A DNA stretch of 36,405 nt from a virus. Positions 29,220-36,337 of this stretch are shown here, in pieces. Each line of letters begins with the position of its first letter. Positions within the stretch are counted from its first letter, which is position 1. The stretch covers positions 1 to 36,405 of IMG/VR virus record IMGVR_UViG_3300025010_001628; one strand, written 5' to 3'. The notes beneath the pieces were generated by a model that saw nothing but the letters and a program-made list of their open reading frames with translations, was not told the DNA's origin and searched no databases. Made by a program: the position numbers and the translations under genes.

Positions 29220-30157
29220 AACACGGCTCTCTGTTCTCCGGCATTGGTGGGTTTGATCTTGCGGCAGAAAGAGTTGGTTTTGAAAACATATTCCAGGTTG
29301 AGATTGATCCGTTTTGTCAAAAAGTTTTAACCAAAAATTTCCCGGGCATTAAAAAATATTTAGACATAAAGGATTTTGATGGAACAGAGTATCGAGGAAA
29401 AGTTGACATTATTTCCGGAGGATTCCCTTGCCAGCCTTTCAGCATCGCCGGGAAGGGTGAAGGTGATAAAGACCCAAGAGCTTTATTCCCCCAGATGCTT
29501 AGAGTTATTGGAGAAGCAAAACCACGGTGGGTTGTGGCGGAAAATGTTGGTGGAATTATTAGTAATAAAAACGGAAAATATTTCGAGGAAGTTTGCACAC
29601 AATTGGAAGATAAAGGTTACTCGGTACAATCGTTTATTATTCCAGCTTCAGCCGTTAATGCCCCGCACAAACGAAATAGAATCTGGATTATTGCACACAC
29701 CAACAGTAACGATAAGCGAAACAACGGAAGAGAAATTCAAAGCCCGGCAGAAACGAATGAAGGAACGTTGGAAAGGGAAAACGGGAAACGGTTGCGGCGC
29801 GGGATTAGCACAACAGATATTAATGCTTCCAACACCAAAAGCGAACAGCTACAAAAAACAAGTCCCACACGGAGAAGGCGGAATAGAACTATCTTTATTG
29901 ATGCAACTATTGCCAACGCCAACAACTCCACGCCCGCACGACAACGAGGAAACGGCGGGGAAATATTATCCATCACAAAATCAGAAAGACTTAACAATAA
30001 TTGGGAAGAATCCTGGTATGAAGTTGCAACCCGCTTTTGCAGAGTGGATGATGGGGTATCCAACCGGGTGGACAGACTTAAAGGATTAGGCAATGCCATC
30101 GTTCCGCAAATAGCACAAATAATTTTTGAGACAATAAAACAAATGGAATTAAACTAA
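29216..30157 (+). CDS. C5 cytosine DNA methyltransferase
   Basis: The 313-residue enzyme starts at TTG, six bases after GGGAGG, giving MKHGSLFSGIGGFDLAAE. Motif I is GSLFSGIGGFD (4-14), motif IV PCQ with catalytic C72 (GGFPCQPF), motif VI ENV (109-111), motif VIII near RNRIWIIAH, and motifs IX/X near RVDRLKGLGNAIVPQIAQII. The region between motifs VIII and IX is short and Arg/Asn-rich, an odd target-recognition domain, and is the part that also encodes a second protein in another frame. It should methylate cytosine-5 in phage DNA, probably against host restriction. No partner nuclease is nearby. Confidence 0.92.
   Translation: MKHGSLFSGIGGFDLAAERVGFENIFQVEIDPFCQKVLTKNFPGIKKYLDIKDFDGTEYRGKVDIISGGFPCQPFSIAGKGEGDKDPRALFPQMLRVIGEAKPRWVVAENVGGIISNKNGKYFEEVCTQLEDKGYSVQSFIIPASAVNAPHKRNRIWIIAHTNSNDKRNNGREIQSPAETNEGTLERENGKRLRRGISTTDINASNTKSEQLQKTSPTRRRRNRTIFIDATIANANNSTPARQRGNGGEILSITKSERLNNNWEESWYEVATRFCRVDDGVSNRVDRLKGLGNAIVPQIAQIIFETIKQMELN
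29379..30089 (+). CDS. Overlapping ORF inside methyltransferase gene (236 aa)
   Basis: A long ORF lies in a different frame wholly within the methyltransferase. Its ATG has a perfect ribosome site (AAAGGA, five bases upstream). The product reads like a known type of phage protein that accompanies methyltransferases: SASPGRVKVIKTQELYSPRC, RLLFQLQPLMPRTNEIESGL, LHTPT, MLPTPKAN, QLLPTPTTPRPHDNEETAGK, then AFAEWMMGYPTGWTDL at the end. The final motif is familiar from phage cytosine-methylase-associated proteins. Identification is from memory; whether it is a partner or inhibitor is unknown. Confidence 0.6.
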   Translation: MEQSIEEKLTLFPEDSLASLSASPGRVKVIKTQELYSPRCLELLEKQNHGGLWRKMLVELLVIKTENISRKFAHNWKIKVTRYNRLLFQLQPLMPRTNEIESGLLHTPTVTISETTEEKFKARQKRMKERWKGKTGNGCGAGLAQQILMLPTPKANSYKKQVPHGEGGIELSLLMQLLPTPTTPRPHDNEETAGKYYPSQNQKDLTIIGKNPGMKLQPAFAEWMMGYPTGWTDLKD

Positions 30158-30387
30158 TGGCAAACATCAGCTTAGCGTTTGAACCAAACTCACTTTTGCT
30201 TTACGGCTGGGAAGTTGCTGAAGTTACGAAACTTGGCAGCCACTTTACCAAGAACCGGGCAAAGATCTACTATGATCTTGATATGGAAACGTACACGATC
30301 CACCATGAAGGGCACACGCTTTTTAACGGCAAGATAAACTCACACACTTTTTTCAAACAATTACTTAAAAATATTGAGGTGAAATAA
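30157..30387 (+). CDS. Hypothetical early protein (76 aa)
   Basis: Begins MANISLAFEPNSLLLYGWEV and continues with a beta-rich body (IYYDLDMETYTIHHEGHTLF). It is the intact copy of the fragment at 29121. No family recognised. One-base overlap with the methyltransferase stop and with the following gene. Confidence 0.6.
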   Translation: MANISLAFEPNSLLLYGWEVAEVTKLGSHFTKNRAKIYYDLDMETYTIHHEGHTLFNGKINSHTFFKQLLKNIEVK

Positions 30388-30575
30388 TGAAAAAACACTT
30401 TAGCGTTTTGAGTGATAGGACTTGTACCGAGTGCGGAAAAAAATTAAAGCAAAATGTAATTGACCGCAAACCGAAAGCCGATCTCTGCTTTGTTCATTTC
30501 ATTTTAACAAAAACGCCGCATCTCCGGTGGAAGCGGTTACACATAAAATTTCTAAAGACTGAGGTACAATTATGA
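30387..30575 (+). CDS. Small CxxC protein (62 aa)
   Basis: A basic 62-residue protein with CTECGKKL near residue 13 and a further Cys later; it may bind zinc but lacks a second clear CxxC pair. GAGGTGAAATA precedes the ATG. Overlaps the next gene by four bases. No family recognised. Confidence 0.5.
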   Translation: MKKHFSVLSDRTCTECGKKLKQNVIDRKPKADLCFVHFILTKTPHLRWKRLHIKFLKTEVQL

Positions 30576-30859
30576 GCCAATTAGCAATGAGAATTGAAAG
30601 CGCTGTGGATGCAAGTCCGAAAGCATTAAGCCACAAACAATTGATACTACAGCACATGCAGAAGGGAAGAAAGATAACCGCTCTCGAAGCTCTTTCTCTT
30701 TTCGGATGCTTCCGGCTTGGAGCCAGAATTTGGGATCTCCGGCATGATGGGTACAATGTTCAGCAAAAGCTGATTGATGTAAACGGCAAAACTGTTGCTC
30801 AATATTGGCTTGAACCAACTTGCCCGGGCGATACTGAGGGAAAGTTCTTCCTGAGGTAA
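30572..30859 (+). CDS. Winged-HTH protein, HTH_55-like (95 aa)
   Basis: SHKQLILQHMQKGRKITALE begins the HTH, followed by ALSLFGCFRLGARIWDLRHD and the wing YNVQQKLIDVNGKTVAQYWL. This is the common phage helix-turn-helix with RLxxRIxDLRxxGxxI. Likely an early regulator or replication accessory protein. Confidence 0.75.
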   Translation: MSQLAMRIESAVDASPKALSHKQLILQHMQKGRKITALEALSLFGCFRLGARIWDLRHDGYNVQQKLIDVNGKTVAQYWLEPTCPGDTEGKFFLR

Positions 30860-30873
30860 TTAGGAAATAAAAC

Positions 30874-30901
30874 ACTTTATACTTTCAACTTTATACTTTC
30901 A
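30874..30901. repeat. Paired 14-bp repeat, copy 2
   Basis: Two perfect tandem ACTTTATACTTTCA units lie 17 bases before the ParB-like gene; the same pair in degenerate form precedes the gene at 6401. Possible binding site or shared leader sequence. Confidence 0.65.
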
Positions 30902-30918
30902 ACTAAATAGGAGTTCAC

Positions 30919-32466
30919 ATGGCTAAAAAGACGGTGCAGAAAACAGCAAAGAAAGCAGTTAAAAGAACTGCTAATAAAAACGTGACGGTAGAACAGTTCA
31001 AGCTTGTTTCTATCCACGATCTTAAATTAAACGGCAACTACCGGAAAACGGTTTCGGAAGATGAATTGATAGAGCTTTCGGAATCAATTAAAACGGTGGG
31101 ACTTATCCAGCCGCTAACGGTAAGGCAAACGGATAAAGGTTTTCAGATCGTTTGCGGTGAAAAGCGATACCGCGCGGCGTTAAAAGCCGGGATGTTACAA
31201 ATACCGGTAATTGTCCGTGATCTTGATGATGACCAGGTAACGGAAATACAAATAATTGAGAACTTACAGCGCAGCGATCCTCACCCGTTGGATGAATCTG
31301 AAGGGTATGCCAAACTATTGAACACCGGGAGATTTACAAAAGAAAGCATTGCGGAAAGGATCGGCAAAAGCACGGCGTACATCCACAAACGGTTACAGCT
31401 GATGAATTTGCGTGATGAAATAAAGGAAGCGTTCTACACCGGAACAATCTCCCACGGCGCGGCGGTAGTTTTGGCAAGAGTAGATCAGCCGGTACAAAAG
31501 AAAGCGTTTGAATTCCTAAAGAAACAGCCGGAAATTCCCGCTTCGCAACTGCAAAGCCACATCAAACAAAATTTCTTCCTTGAATTAAAAGAAGCTCCGT
31601 TTGATCTGGAAGATGAAAACCTACTCGAAAGCGCAACAAACTGTTTTAATTGTCCGAAGCGTACCGGCTTTAATAAAAATCTTTTCGATGATCTTGAAAG
31701 TGAAGACTTTTGTATGGATAAGCATTGCTATGATTTGAAATTACAAATGCACATCGGCAAAGTAATTTATTCTGATAAAGAAATAAAAGCGGTTTCTTTG
31801 AAGTGGCAAACCGAAACTGAGAACCTTATCCCCAGAAATGATTTTCAAATAATTGATAGTGAAGCTGAAGAAGCTGAGCTAAAAGAAGATGAAGATTGCG
31901 AACTCGATTTCTTCGATGCAATTGTAGCTGAGATCGGCAATACTTGGGATAATAAAATGCTCGGTAAAATAATAAGGATTGGAATTGAAAGACCGGAACC
32001 GGAAGAAACTGCTGCTGATGATGAAAGCAAAGTTGAAGGAAACAGCGCTGAGGGTGAAGATGAAGTTTCCGGACAAATAATCGGACATAGTGAAGTTGTT
32101 GATAGAATTTTTAAGAAAGCGTTTGAAAAACTTGAAGTAATTACTGCCGGGATATTAATTAAAAATGGAGAGAATCTTTTTGAATTTTTAGTGGAAAAAT
32201 CTCTATCTGATAACGAACCAGACACAGAAGTTTATGACTATTGTGAGATAACTGAGGAAGATATTGAAAACTCTGATATTGAATATCTCAATACTCTCAT
32301 AATGGATTTCATAAAAGACAACGCGGTAAAACAACTCCATGTTTTGGCACTATTGAATATTTGTGAAAGCGGCAGTGATGAACTTCTTAACTTTATAGGA
32401 ATTGATTTCGACACCGTTAAACAAGAAATGATCGATGAATTAAAAGCAAAAGAGGAAGGCAAATGA
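30919..32466 (+). CDS. ParB-like protein (515 aa)
   Basis: A basic tail (residues 1-23) precedes a ParB N-terminal domain: LKLNGNYRKTVSEDELIELS, LIQPLTVR, CGEKRYRAALKAG (the GERRxRA box) and IIENLQRSDPHPLDESEGY. A KorB/ParB HTH follows (ESIAERIGKSTAYIHKRLQL, ~153-172). A Cys cluster (CFNCPKR, FCMDKHCYD, ~238-275) may bind zinc, and the rest is acidic. The length exceeds chromosomal ParB (~300). No ParA is present, so a regulatory or replication role is as likely as partition. Confidence 0.85.
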   Translation: MAKKTVQKTAKKAVKRTANKNVTVEQFKLVSIHDLKLNGNYRKTVSEDELIELSESIKTVGLIQPLTVRQTDKGFQIVCGEKRYRAALKAGMLQIPVIVRDLDDDQVTEIQIIENLQRSDPHPLDESEGYAKLLNTGRFTKESIAERIGKSTAYIHKRLQLMNLRDEIKEAFYTGTISHGAAVVLARVDQPVQKKAFEFLKKQPEIPASQLQSHIKQNFFLELKEAPFDLEDENLLESATNCFNCPKRTGFNKNLFDDLESEDFCMDKHCYDLKLQMHIGKVIYSDKEIKAVSLKWQTETENLIPRNDFQIIDSEAEEAELKEDEDCELDFFDAIVAEIGNTWDNKMLGKIIRIGIERPEPEETAADDESKVEGNSAEGEDEVSGQIIGHSEVVDRIFKKAFEKLEVITAGILIKNGENLFEFLVEKSLSDNEPDTEVYDYCEITEEDIENSDIEYLNTLIMDFIKDNAVKQLHVLALLNICESGSDELLNFIGIDFDTVKQEMIDELKAKEEGK

Positions 32467-32912
32467 GAGAGATAAAATTCAGAGCATGGGACATAAGAGA
32501 AAAACACATGTATTACACAGATATTTCCGATTATCCCGGACAATGCACAATAATATTGATAATATTGCCTTACACTGGCTTCTTTGGTACGATGAACGCC
32601 GGAAGGGGTTATGTAACTGCCACTCATTGGCAAAAAATAACGCATGAAACCTATGTTATAGGAAGTAACGGAATTTTAATGCAATACACCGGGCTAAAAG
32701 ACATAAACGGCAAAGAGATTTATGAGGGGGATAGAGTATGTGATCATCGAATTGAGGAAGATAACGTTTATACAGTTCGTTGGAGCGATTCGTGCGGAGG
32801 TTTTGTAATTGATTTAGAAGATGAGCAGTTATGGAACATTTTAGAATACTTGGAAATCATCGGCAATATTTACGAAAACCCAGAAATGCAGTTGAAAACA
32901 AATGCGGAATAA
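32463..32912 (+). CDS. YopX family protein
   Basis: The 149-residue protein has the YopX signature: N-terminal REIKFRAWDIREKHMYY, LMQYTGLKDINGKEIYEGD in the middle, VYTVRWSDSCGGFVI, and EIIGNIYENPEM at the end. YopX proteins are common in phages of many bacteria; function is unknown. It overlaps both neighbours. Confidence 0.88.
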   Translation: MREIKFRAWDIREKHMYYTDISDYPGQCTIILIILPYTGFFGTMNAGRGYVTATHWQKITHETYVIGSNGILMQYTGLKDINGKEIYEGDRVCDHRIEEDNVYTVRWSDSCGGFVIDLEDEQLWNILEYLEIIGNIYENPEMQLKTNAE

Positions 32913-33078
32913 AGGCTACAACCTGGTCAAGAAAACCATTCAGCAAAATAGAAAAAAGAAAGCTGCGGATGATGTGCTTGCGTGGAGTGTTTGGAACGCG
33001 CTTGTAAGAGCCGGGTTGATAAAAAAGAAGTACAATATTTATCATGGTTACGATATGGAGCATCACTTTGTCGACTAA
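32902..33078 (+). CDS. Small basic protein (58 aa)
   Basis: ATG inside the YopX end; begins MRNKGYNLVKKTIQQNRKKK, followed by a helix (DDVLAWSVWNALVRAGLIKK) and ends MEHHFVD. Basic and likely nucleic-acid-binding. No family recognised. Confidence 0.5.
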   Translation: MRNKGYNLVKKTIQQNRKKKAADDVLAWSVWNALVRAGLIKKKYNIYHGYDMEHHFVD

Positions 33079-33370
33079 AGGAACCGGGACCGGAAGTTAC
33101 TTTGAGCATGGCCAAGAGTTAGCGCAGCGAAGCGCTAAGGAAAACTTAAAGATAATTATGGCAAATCTTTCGGCGCTGGATAGCTTTAAGAATGGCTCGT
33201 ACTATAAGCAGAAAGCCCGTGAGTATAACAAACTTGTCTCTAACGGCTCGAAACTTGAACCGGAGGAATTAAGCCACGTAGAGCGCATCTACGAGAAGAT
33301 TTGGGAAGGTTTGGGCGAAGATGCTTGTAAAACACACATTGATAAAAAAAGAAAAGGATTACGGTTTTAA
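33068..33370 (+). CDS. Hypothetical protein (100 aa), TTG start
   Basis: TTG at 33068 follows GGAG at a suitable distance; an ATG at 33044 lacks a ribosome site. The protein is helical and basic (SYYKQKAREYNKLVSNGSKL, EELSHVERIYEKIWEGLGED). No family. It lies directly before the initiator gene, where lambda-like phages encode replication accessories. Confidence 0.5.
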   Translation: MSTKGTGTGSYFEHGQELAQRSAKENLKIIMANLSALDSFKNGSYYKQKAREYNKLVSNGSKLEPEELSHVERIYEKIWEGLGEDACKTHIDKKRKGLRF

Positions 33371-33372
33371 GA

Positions 33373-34353
33373 ATGGAAGAAAAACGAAGTTACTATGCAA
33401 TTCTTTCAGCTGATGTAAGGTATTGTAAAGCTATTACTAACGGCGCAAAACTGTTATATGCAGAAATAACCGCGCTGTGCAATTCGGAAGGGTATTGTTG
33501 GGCGACTAATCGATACTTCGCAAATTTGTATGAAATAAACGTTGCAACGGTTTCTGTATGGATTTCTTCGCTCGAAAAAGAAGGATTTATAAGGATCGAT
33601 TCCGGGCATGCGGAAGGTAACAGACGGAAGATCTATTTGAATTTCAAGAAAAATCAACCGGAATTATTTGAAGAAGTTATCGAAGAAGTTGTTGAAACTA
33701 CCCCCTCATTAGAAAAATCTAAAGAGGGTATAGAGAAAAATCTAAAGACCTCATTAGAAAAATCTAAAGAGGGTATAGAGAAAAATCTAAAGACCTCATT
33801 AGAAAAATCTAAAGACATTAATAATACAAGTAATACTAAAGAGAATATTAAAAGTGATGGTAGTTGTCCGGAAACGCAAAACGACAACAACGATTTTTTT
33901 AACTGCAAAAAGGAAGCGCAGCAACTTATGGCAATTTGGGGAAGATCACCAAATAACAACGGTGAATATTTTGCTATTGAGAAACTGCTTAACGATTACA
34001 CCTTTGAGGAACTTAAAAAAGCGTTCTACAAAGTGGCTGAGCGAAGCGGAGCCGATAAAGGGAAGCTTAACCTTGCATACGTTCGTGGAGTTGCTAAGGG
34101 CATGCGTGAAGATGCTGAAAAGCTAAAAGCAAAGGAAGATGCGGAACGATTGAAAGCTGAAAAACAAAAACAGAAATTAGAAGATCTTCGCAATACAGAA
34201 AGCAACAGCGAAGGAGTTCCAATTTTCAAAGAATTGATTGAACAGTTTTCAAAGGCAAAAACACCGGCTAAGTCTCAAACTGATTATAAAGAAACGGAAG
34301 AATATAAAAACAAAAAACGTGAGTTTGAACAAAAACTAAAGGAAGCAAGCTAA
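33373..34353 (+). CDS. Replication initiator-like protein (DnaD/O type)
   Basis: The 326-residue protein has an N-terminal winged helix (residues ~10-95): GAKLLYAEITALCNSEGYCW and EINVATVSVWISSLEKEGFI, the classic phage replication HTH. A repetitive linker follows (SLEKSKEGIEKNLKT twice, then SLEKSKD), and then a DnaD-like helical part (FAIEKLLNDYTFEELKKAFY and LNLAYVRGVAKGM). The charged tail is Lys-rich. As in lambda O, the linker DNA carries iterons, so the protein probably binds its own gene. The downstream partner (helicase loader) was not identified. Confidence 0.8.
   Translation: MEEKRSYYAILSADVRYCKAITNGAKLLYAEITALCNSEGYCWATNRYFANLYEINVATVSVWISSLEKEGFIRIDSGHAEGNRRKIYLNFKKNQPELFEEVIEEVVETTPSLEKSKEGIEKNLKTSLEKSKEGIEKNLKTSLEKSKDINNTSNTKENIKSDGSCPETQNDNNDFFNCKKEAQQLMAIWGRSPNNNGEYFAIEKLLNDYTFEELKKAFYKVAERSGADKGKLNLAYVRGVAKGMREDAEKLKAKEDAERLKAEKQKQKLEDLRNTESNSEGVPIFKELIEQFSKAKTPAKSQTDYKETEEYKNKKREFEQKLKEAS
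33705..33860 (+). other. Candidate replication origin: iterons and AT-rich tract
   Basis: A 45-bp unit occurs twice and then in part (33705, 33750, 33795). Within it AGAAAAATCTAAAGA appears five times, at 33711, 33734, 33756, 33779 and 33801, spaced 23, 22, 23 and 22 bases. A very AT-rich stretch (33816-33860, TTAATAATAC and so on) follows. Iterons beside an AT-rich tract within an initiator gene match lambda ori. Confidence 0.7.
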
Positions 34354-35019
34354 ATGAAAAAGTTACTCACATCGATCATGGTATTTATTTTTTCACCGAT
34401 CATAAGCGCGATCAAAGTATTTGATGCAAGAAAAGATGTAATCGATTTGGAAGTTCTTAAATTTTTAAAAGCACAAGCGCAATTACTAACCGTCATAAGC
34501 AGAAAAGCAACTATGCCATTGTTGATGACAGCTCGAGGGATGGTTATTAACATGATGCAATACAAGAGATTTAGATTCGAGTGTATTTGGGACCATGTAT
34601 ATAATTTGAAATTTGATTTGAATATTGATGGTTCGTCTCTCGATACTTTCTCATTCAACCTTGAAAAGATTGCAAATGATGAAGCGATTGAAAGTAAAGA
34701 AGATAAAGCGGTTATCGCTTTTACAAAGAAATTCCTTCTGCAAAATTCATTCTTTACCAACGGCGGAAATATAAAGGTTAGCATTGTTGATCACATCGCC
34801 GCAAATGCATGCCAAATATTGATGATGAATTTACCGCACCGTGAAATGTTAGTGCATGATGATTTAGATGTGATCTGTTACTCTGCTATTCTAAACACAA
34901 TGAAACCATTTTACGATAAAGAACAAGCAGTAATCGTGAATGCAGCACTGCCCACAATCGAAGAGGAGAAAGAACAACCAAACATTTTCTCAATCAATCC
35001 CGAAAAGGAAAGCGAATAA
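34354..35019 (+). CDS. Hypothetical protein (221 aa)
   Basis: Begins MKKLLTSIMVFIFSPIISAI, hydrophobic like a signal anchor, although the remainder is soluble-looking with helices (DLEVLKFLKAQAQLLTVISR) and an acidic end. No family recognised. It directly follows the initiator gene, so a replication role such as helicase loader is possible but lacks motif support (no Walker A). Confidence 0.55.
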   Translation: MKKLLTSIMVFIFSPIISAIKVFDARKDVIDLEVLKFLKAQAQLLTVISRKATMPLLMTARGMVINMMQYKRFRFECIWDHVYNLKFDLNIDGSSLDTFSFNLEKIANDEAIESKEDKAVIAFTKKFLLQNSFFTNGGNIKVSIVDHIAANACQILMMNLPHREMLVHDDLDVICYSAILNTMKPFYDKEQAVIVNAALPTIEEEKEQPNIFSINPEKESE

Positions 35020-35231
35020 TGCAAGCGCATCAATACTGGCGTGAGTGTAAATTCTGCAAACAACAAATTGTTTGGATAAAAGCAAACGGTAATTACATCC
35101 CGGTTAATCGAGAATCTATTTCAGCCGAAGATAGAAGAACGCTAACACTCGGCGGCTCAATATCGTTAGACCAGGCGCACGTAAAACACTTTGATACGTG
35201 CCCTGAAAGAGTAATGCAAAGTAATGAGTAG
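35019..35231 (+). CDS. Small zinc-binding-like protein (70 aa)
   Basis: CKFC near residue 10, then IVWIKANGNYIPVN, and HVKHFDTCPE near the end. This CxxC...HFxTCP pattern recurs in small phage proteins and fits one zinc site. Overlaps both neighbours. Confidence 0.6.
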   Translation: MQAHQYWRECKFCKQQIVWIKANGNYIPVNRESISAEDRRTLTLGGSISLDQAHVKHFDTCPERVMQSNE

Positions 35232-35637
35232 GTTCAAAGGCTGGACTGAGGAATCAGTCATAAAATTAAAGATGAAAGAATCCGAACCGGAGATAAGGAA
35301 AGTTATGGCTAACAAATACCGGAACAAGAAAACGATTTATGAGAACACTCCATACGATTCAAAGCTCGAAGCGAAACAAGCGAAAGAACTTGACTTAAAA
35401 GTTAAGTTGGGATTGATAACCAATTGGGAACGGCAAGTAAGAACGCCGCTTGAAGTGTATGGCTTTCTTATCTGCACCTACATTGTTGATTTCATTGCTC
35501 ACCATAAAGACGGACGGAAAGAATACATCGAAGTAAAAGGCTACCAGACCAGAGACAGTAAGATAAAGATGAAGCTGTTCGAGATAATAACTAAACGAAA
35601 TGAACCCGATTCAATTATAACCATTGTAAGGAAATAA
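35224..35637 (+). CDS. DUF1064 PD-(D/E)XK-type nuclease
   Basis: The 137-residue protein contains YDSKLEAKQAKELDLKVKLG with the first Glu, then YIVDFIAHHKDGRKEYIEVK followed by G, which supplies the D...ExK core. DUF1064 proteins are phage endonucleases often found in replication modules, with a possible junction-resolving role. The length is normal for the family. Confidence 0.8.
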   Translation: MSRFKGWTEESVIKLKMKESEPEIRKVMANKYRNKKTIYENTPYDSKLEAKQAKELDLKVKLGLITNWERQVRTPLEVYGFLICTYIVDFIAHHKDGRKEYIEVKGYQTRDSKIKMKLFEIITKRNEPDSIITIVRK

Positions 35638-35638
35638 G

Positions 35639-36337
35639 ATGGAACTCTTTAAAGAACTTGAAAAGGATATTGATGCCATTCGAATAAAGACTATGAACGA
35701 TACTGCATGGATCGTTAAGAAAAAGCTTAGCGAAGAAATGGCGCGCGTGTTCGATAGACCGACACCATTCACGCTAAGAAGCATATTCATCAAACCGGCA
35801 ACTGAAACCAAGGAATACGTTGAGATCGGTTTGATCAATGAAGTATCAAAAGGAAGAGCGCCGTCAAAGTATTTGCAGTCATCAATCTTTGGAGGGCAAC
35901 GTCCGGAGAAACGATTTGAGTATTGGATGCGGCAAGCCGGCATATTACCGCAAGGGATGTTCATTGTTCCCGGTCCCGCCGCACCATTGAACCAATACGG
36001 CAACATACAAGGTGGAGAGTACACACGAATACTAAGTTGGTTAAAAGCTCATCCTGATGTTTATTCAAGAACTACATCTAAATCTAAACGGAGTAAGAAA
36101 GGGAAAGCCTATGATTACTTCTTACGTGGCACTCAAGGACACATGCAAGGACTATGGAAGCATGTAACAGCAACCGATAGAATATCCCCTGTTCTTTTAT
36201 TCGTTAAGCAGCCACAATATGAACAGCGGTTCAAGTTCTTTGAAGTTGCTGATCAGACAGCAGCCAATGAAGTAGGAGCAATGTTCATTAAAGCAATGCG
36301 ATACCAACTAAATCTAAATCGTGAGGCTAAGCAGTGA
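35639..36337 (+). CDS. Phage virion-type protein (232 aa), family not named
   Basis: The protein has a pattern I recall from phage proteins in late regions: EEMARVFDRPTPFTLRSIFI, KGRAPSKYLQSSIFGGQRPE, RFEYWMRQAGILPQGMF, and LNQYGNIQGGEYTRILSWLK, with DYFLRG and PVLLFVKQPQYEQRFKF at the end. These conserved parts suggest a minor head/tail protein. It lies at the far right of the replication region, which may mark the beginning of late genes. The family name is uncertain. Confidence 0.6.
   Translation: MELFKELEKDIDAIRIKTMNDTAWIVKKKLSEEMARVFDRPTPFTLRSIFIKPATETKEYVEIGLINEVSKGRAPSKYLQSSIFGGQRPEKRFEYWMRQAGILPQGMFIVPGPAAPLNQYGNIQGGEYTRILSWLKAHPDVYSRTTSKSKRSKKGKAYDYFLRGTQGHMQGLWKHVTATDRISPVLLFVKQPQYEQRFKFFEVADQTAANEVGAMFIKAMRYQLNLNREAKQ

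Noticed and set aside
30499-30875. Two minus-strand ORFs of 85 and 101 codons
   Set aside because: Opposite the HTH_55-like gene; no family features and no start signals.
33705-33816. CRISPR-like array
   Set aside because: The repeat is contiguous, in frame and inside a gene, without spacers; iterons fit better.
34350-34784. Minus-strand ORF of 144 codons
   Set aside because: Lies fully opposite the gene at 34354 with no ribosome site and low-complexity hydrophobic sequence; a shadow of the real gene.
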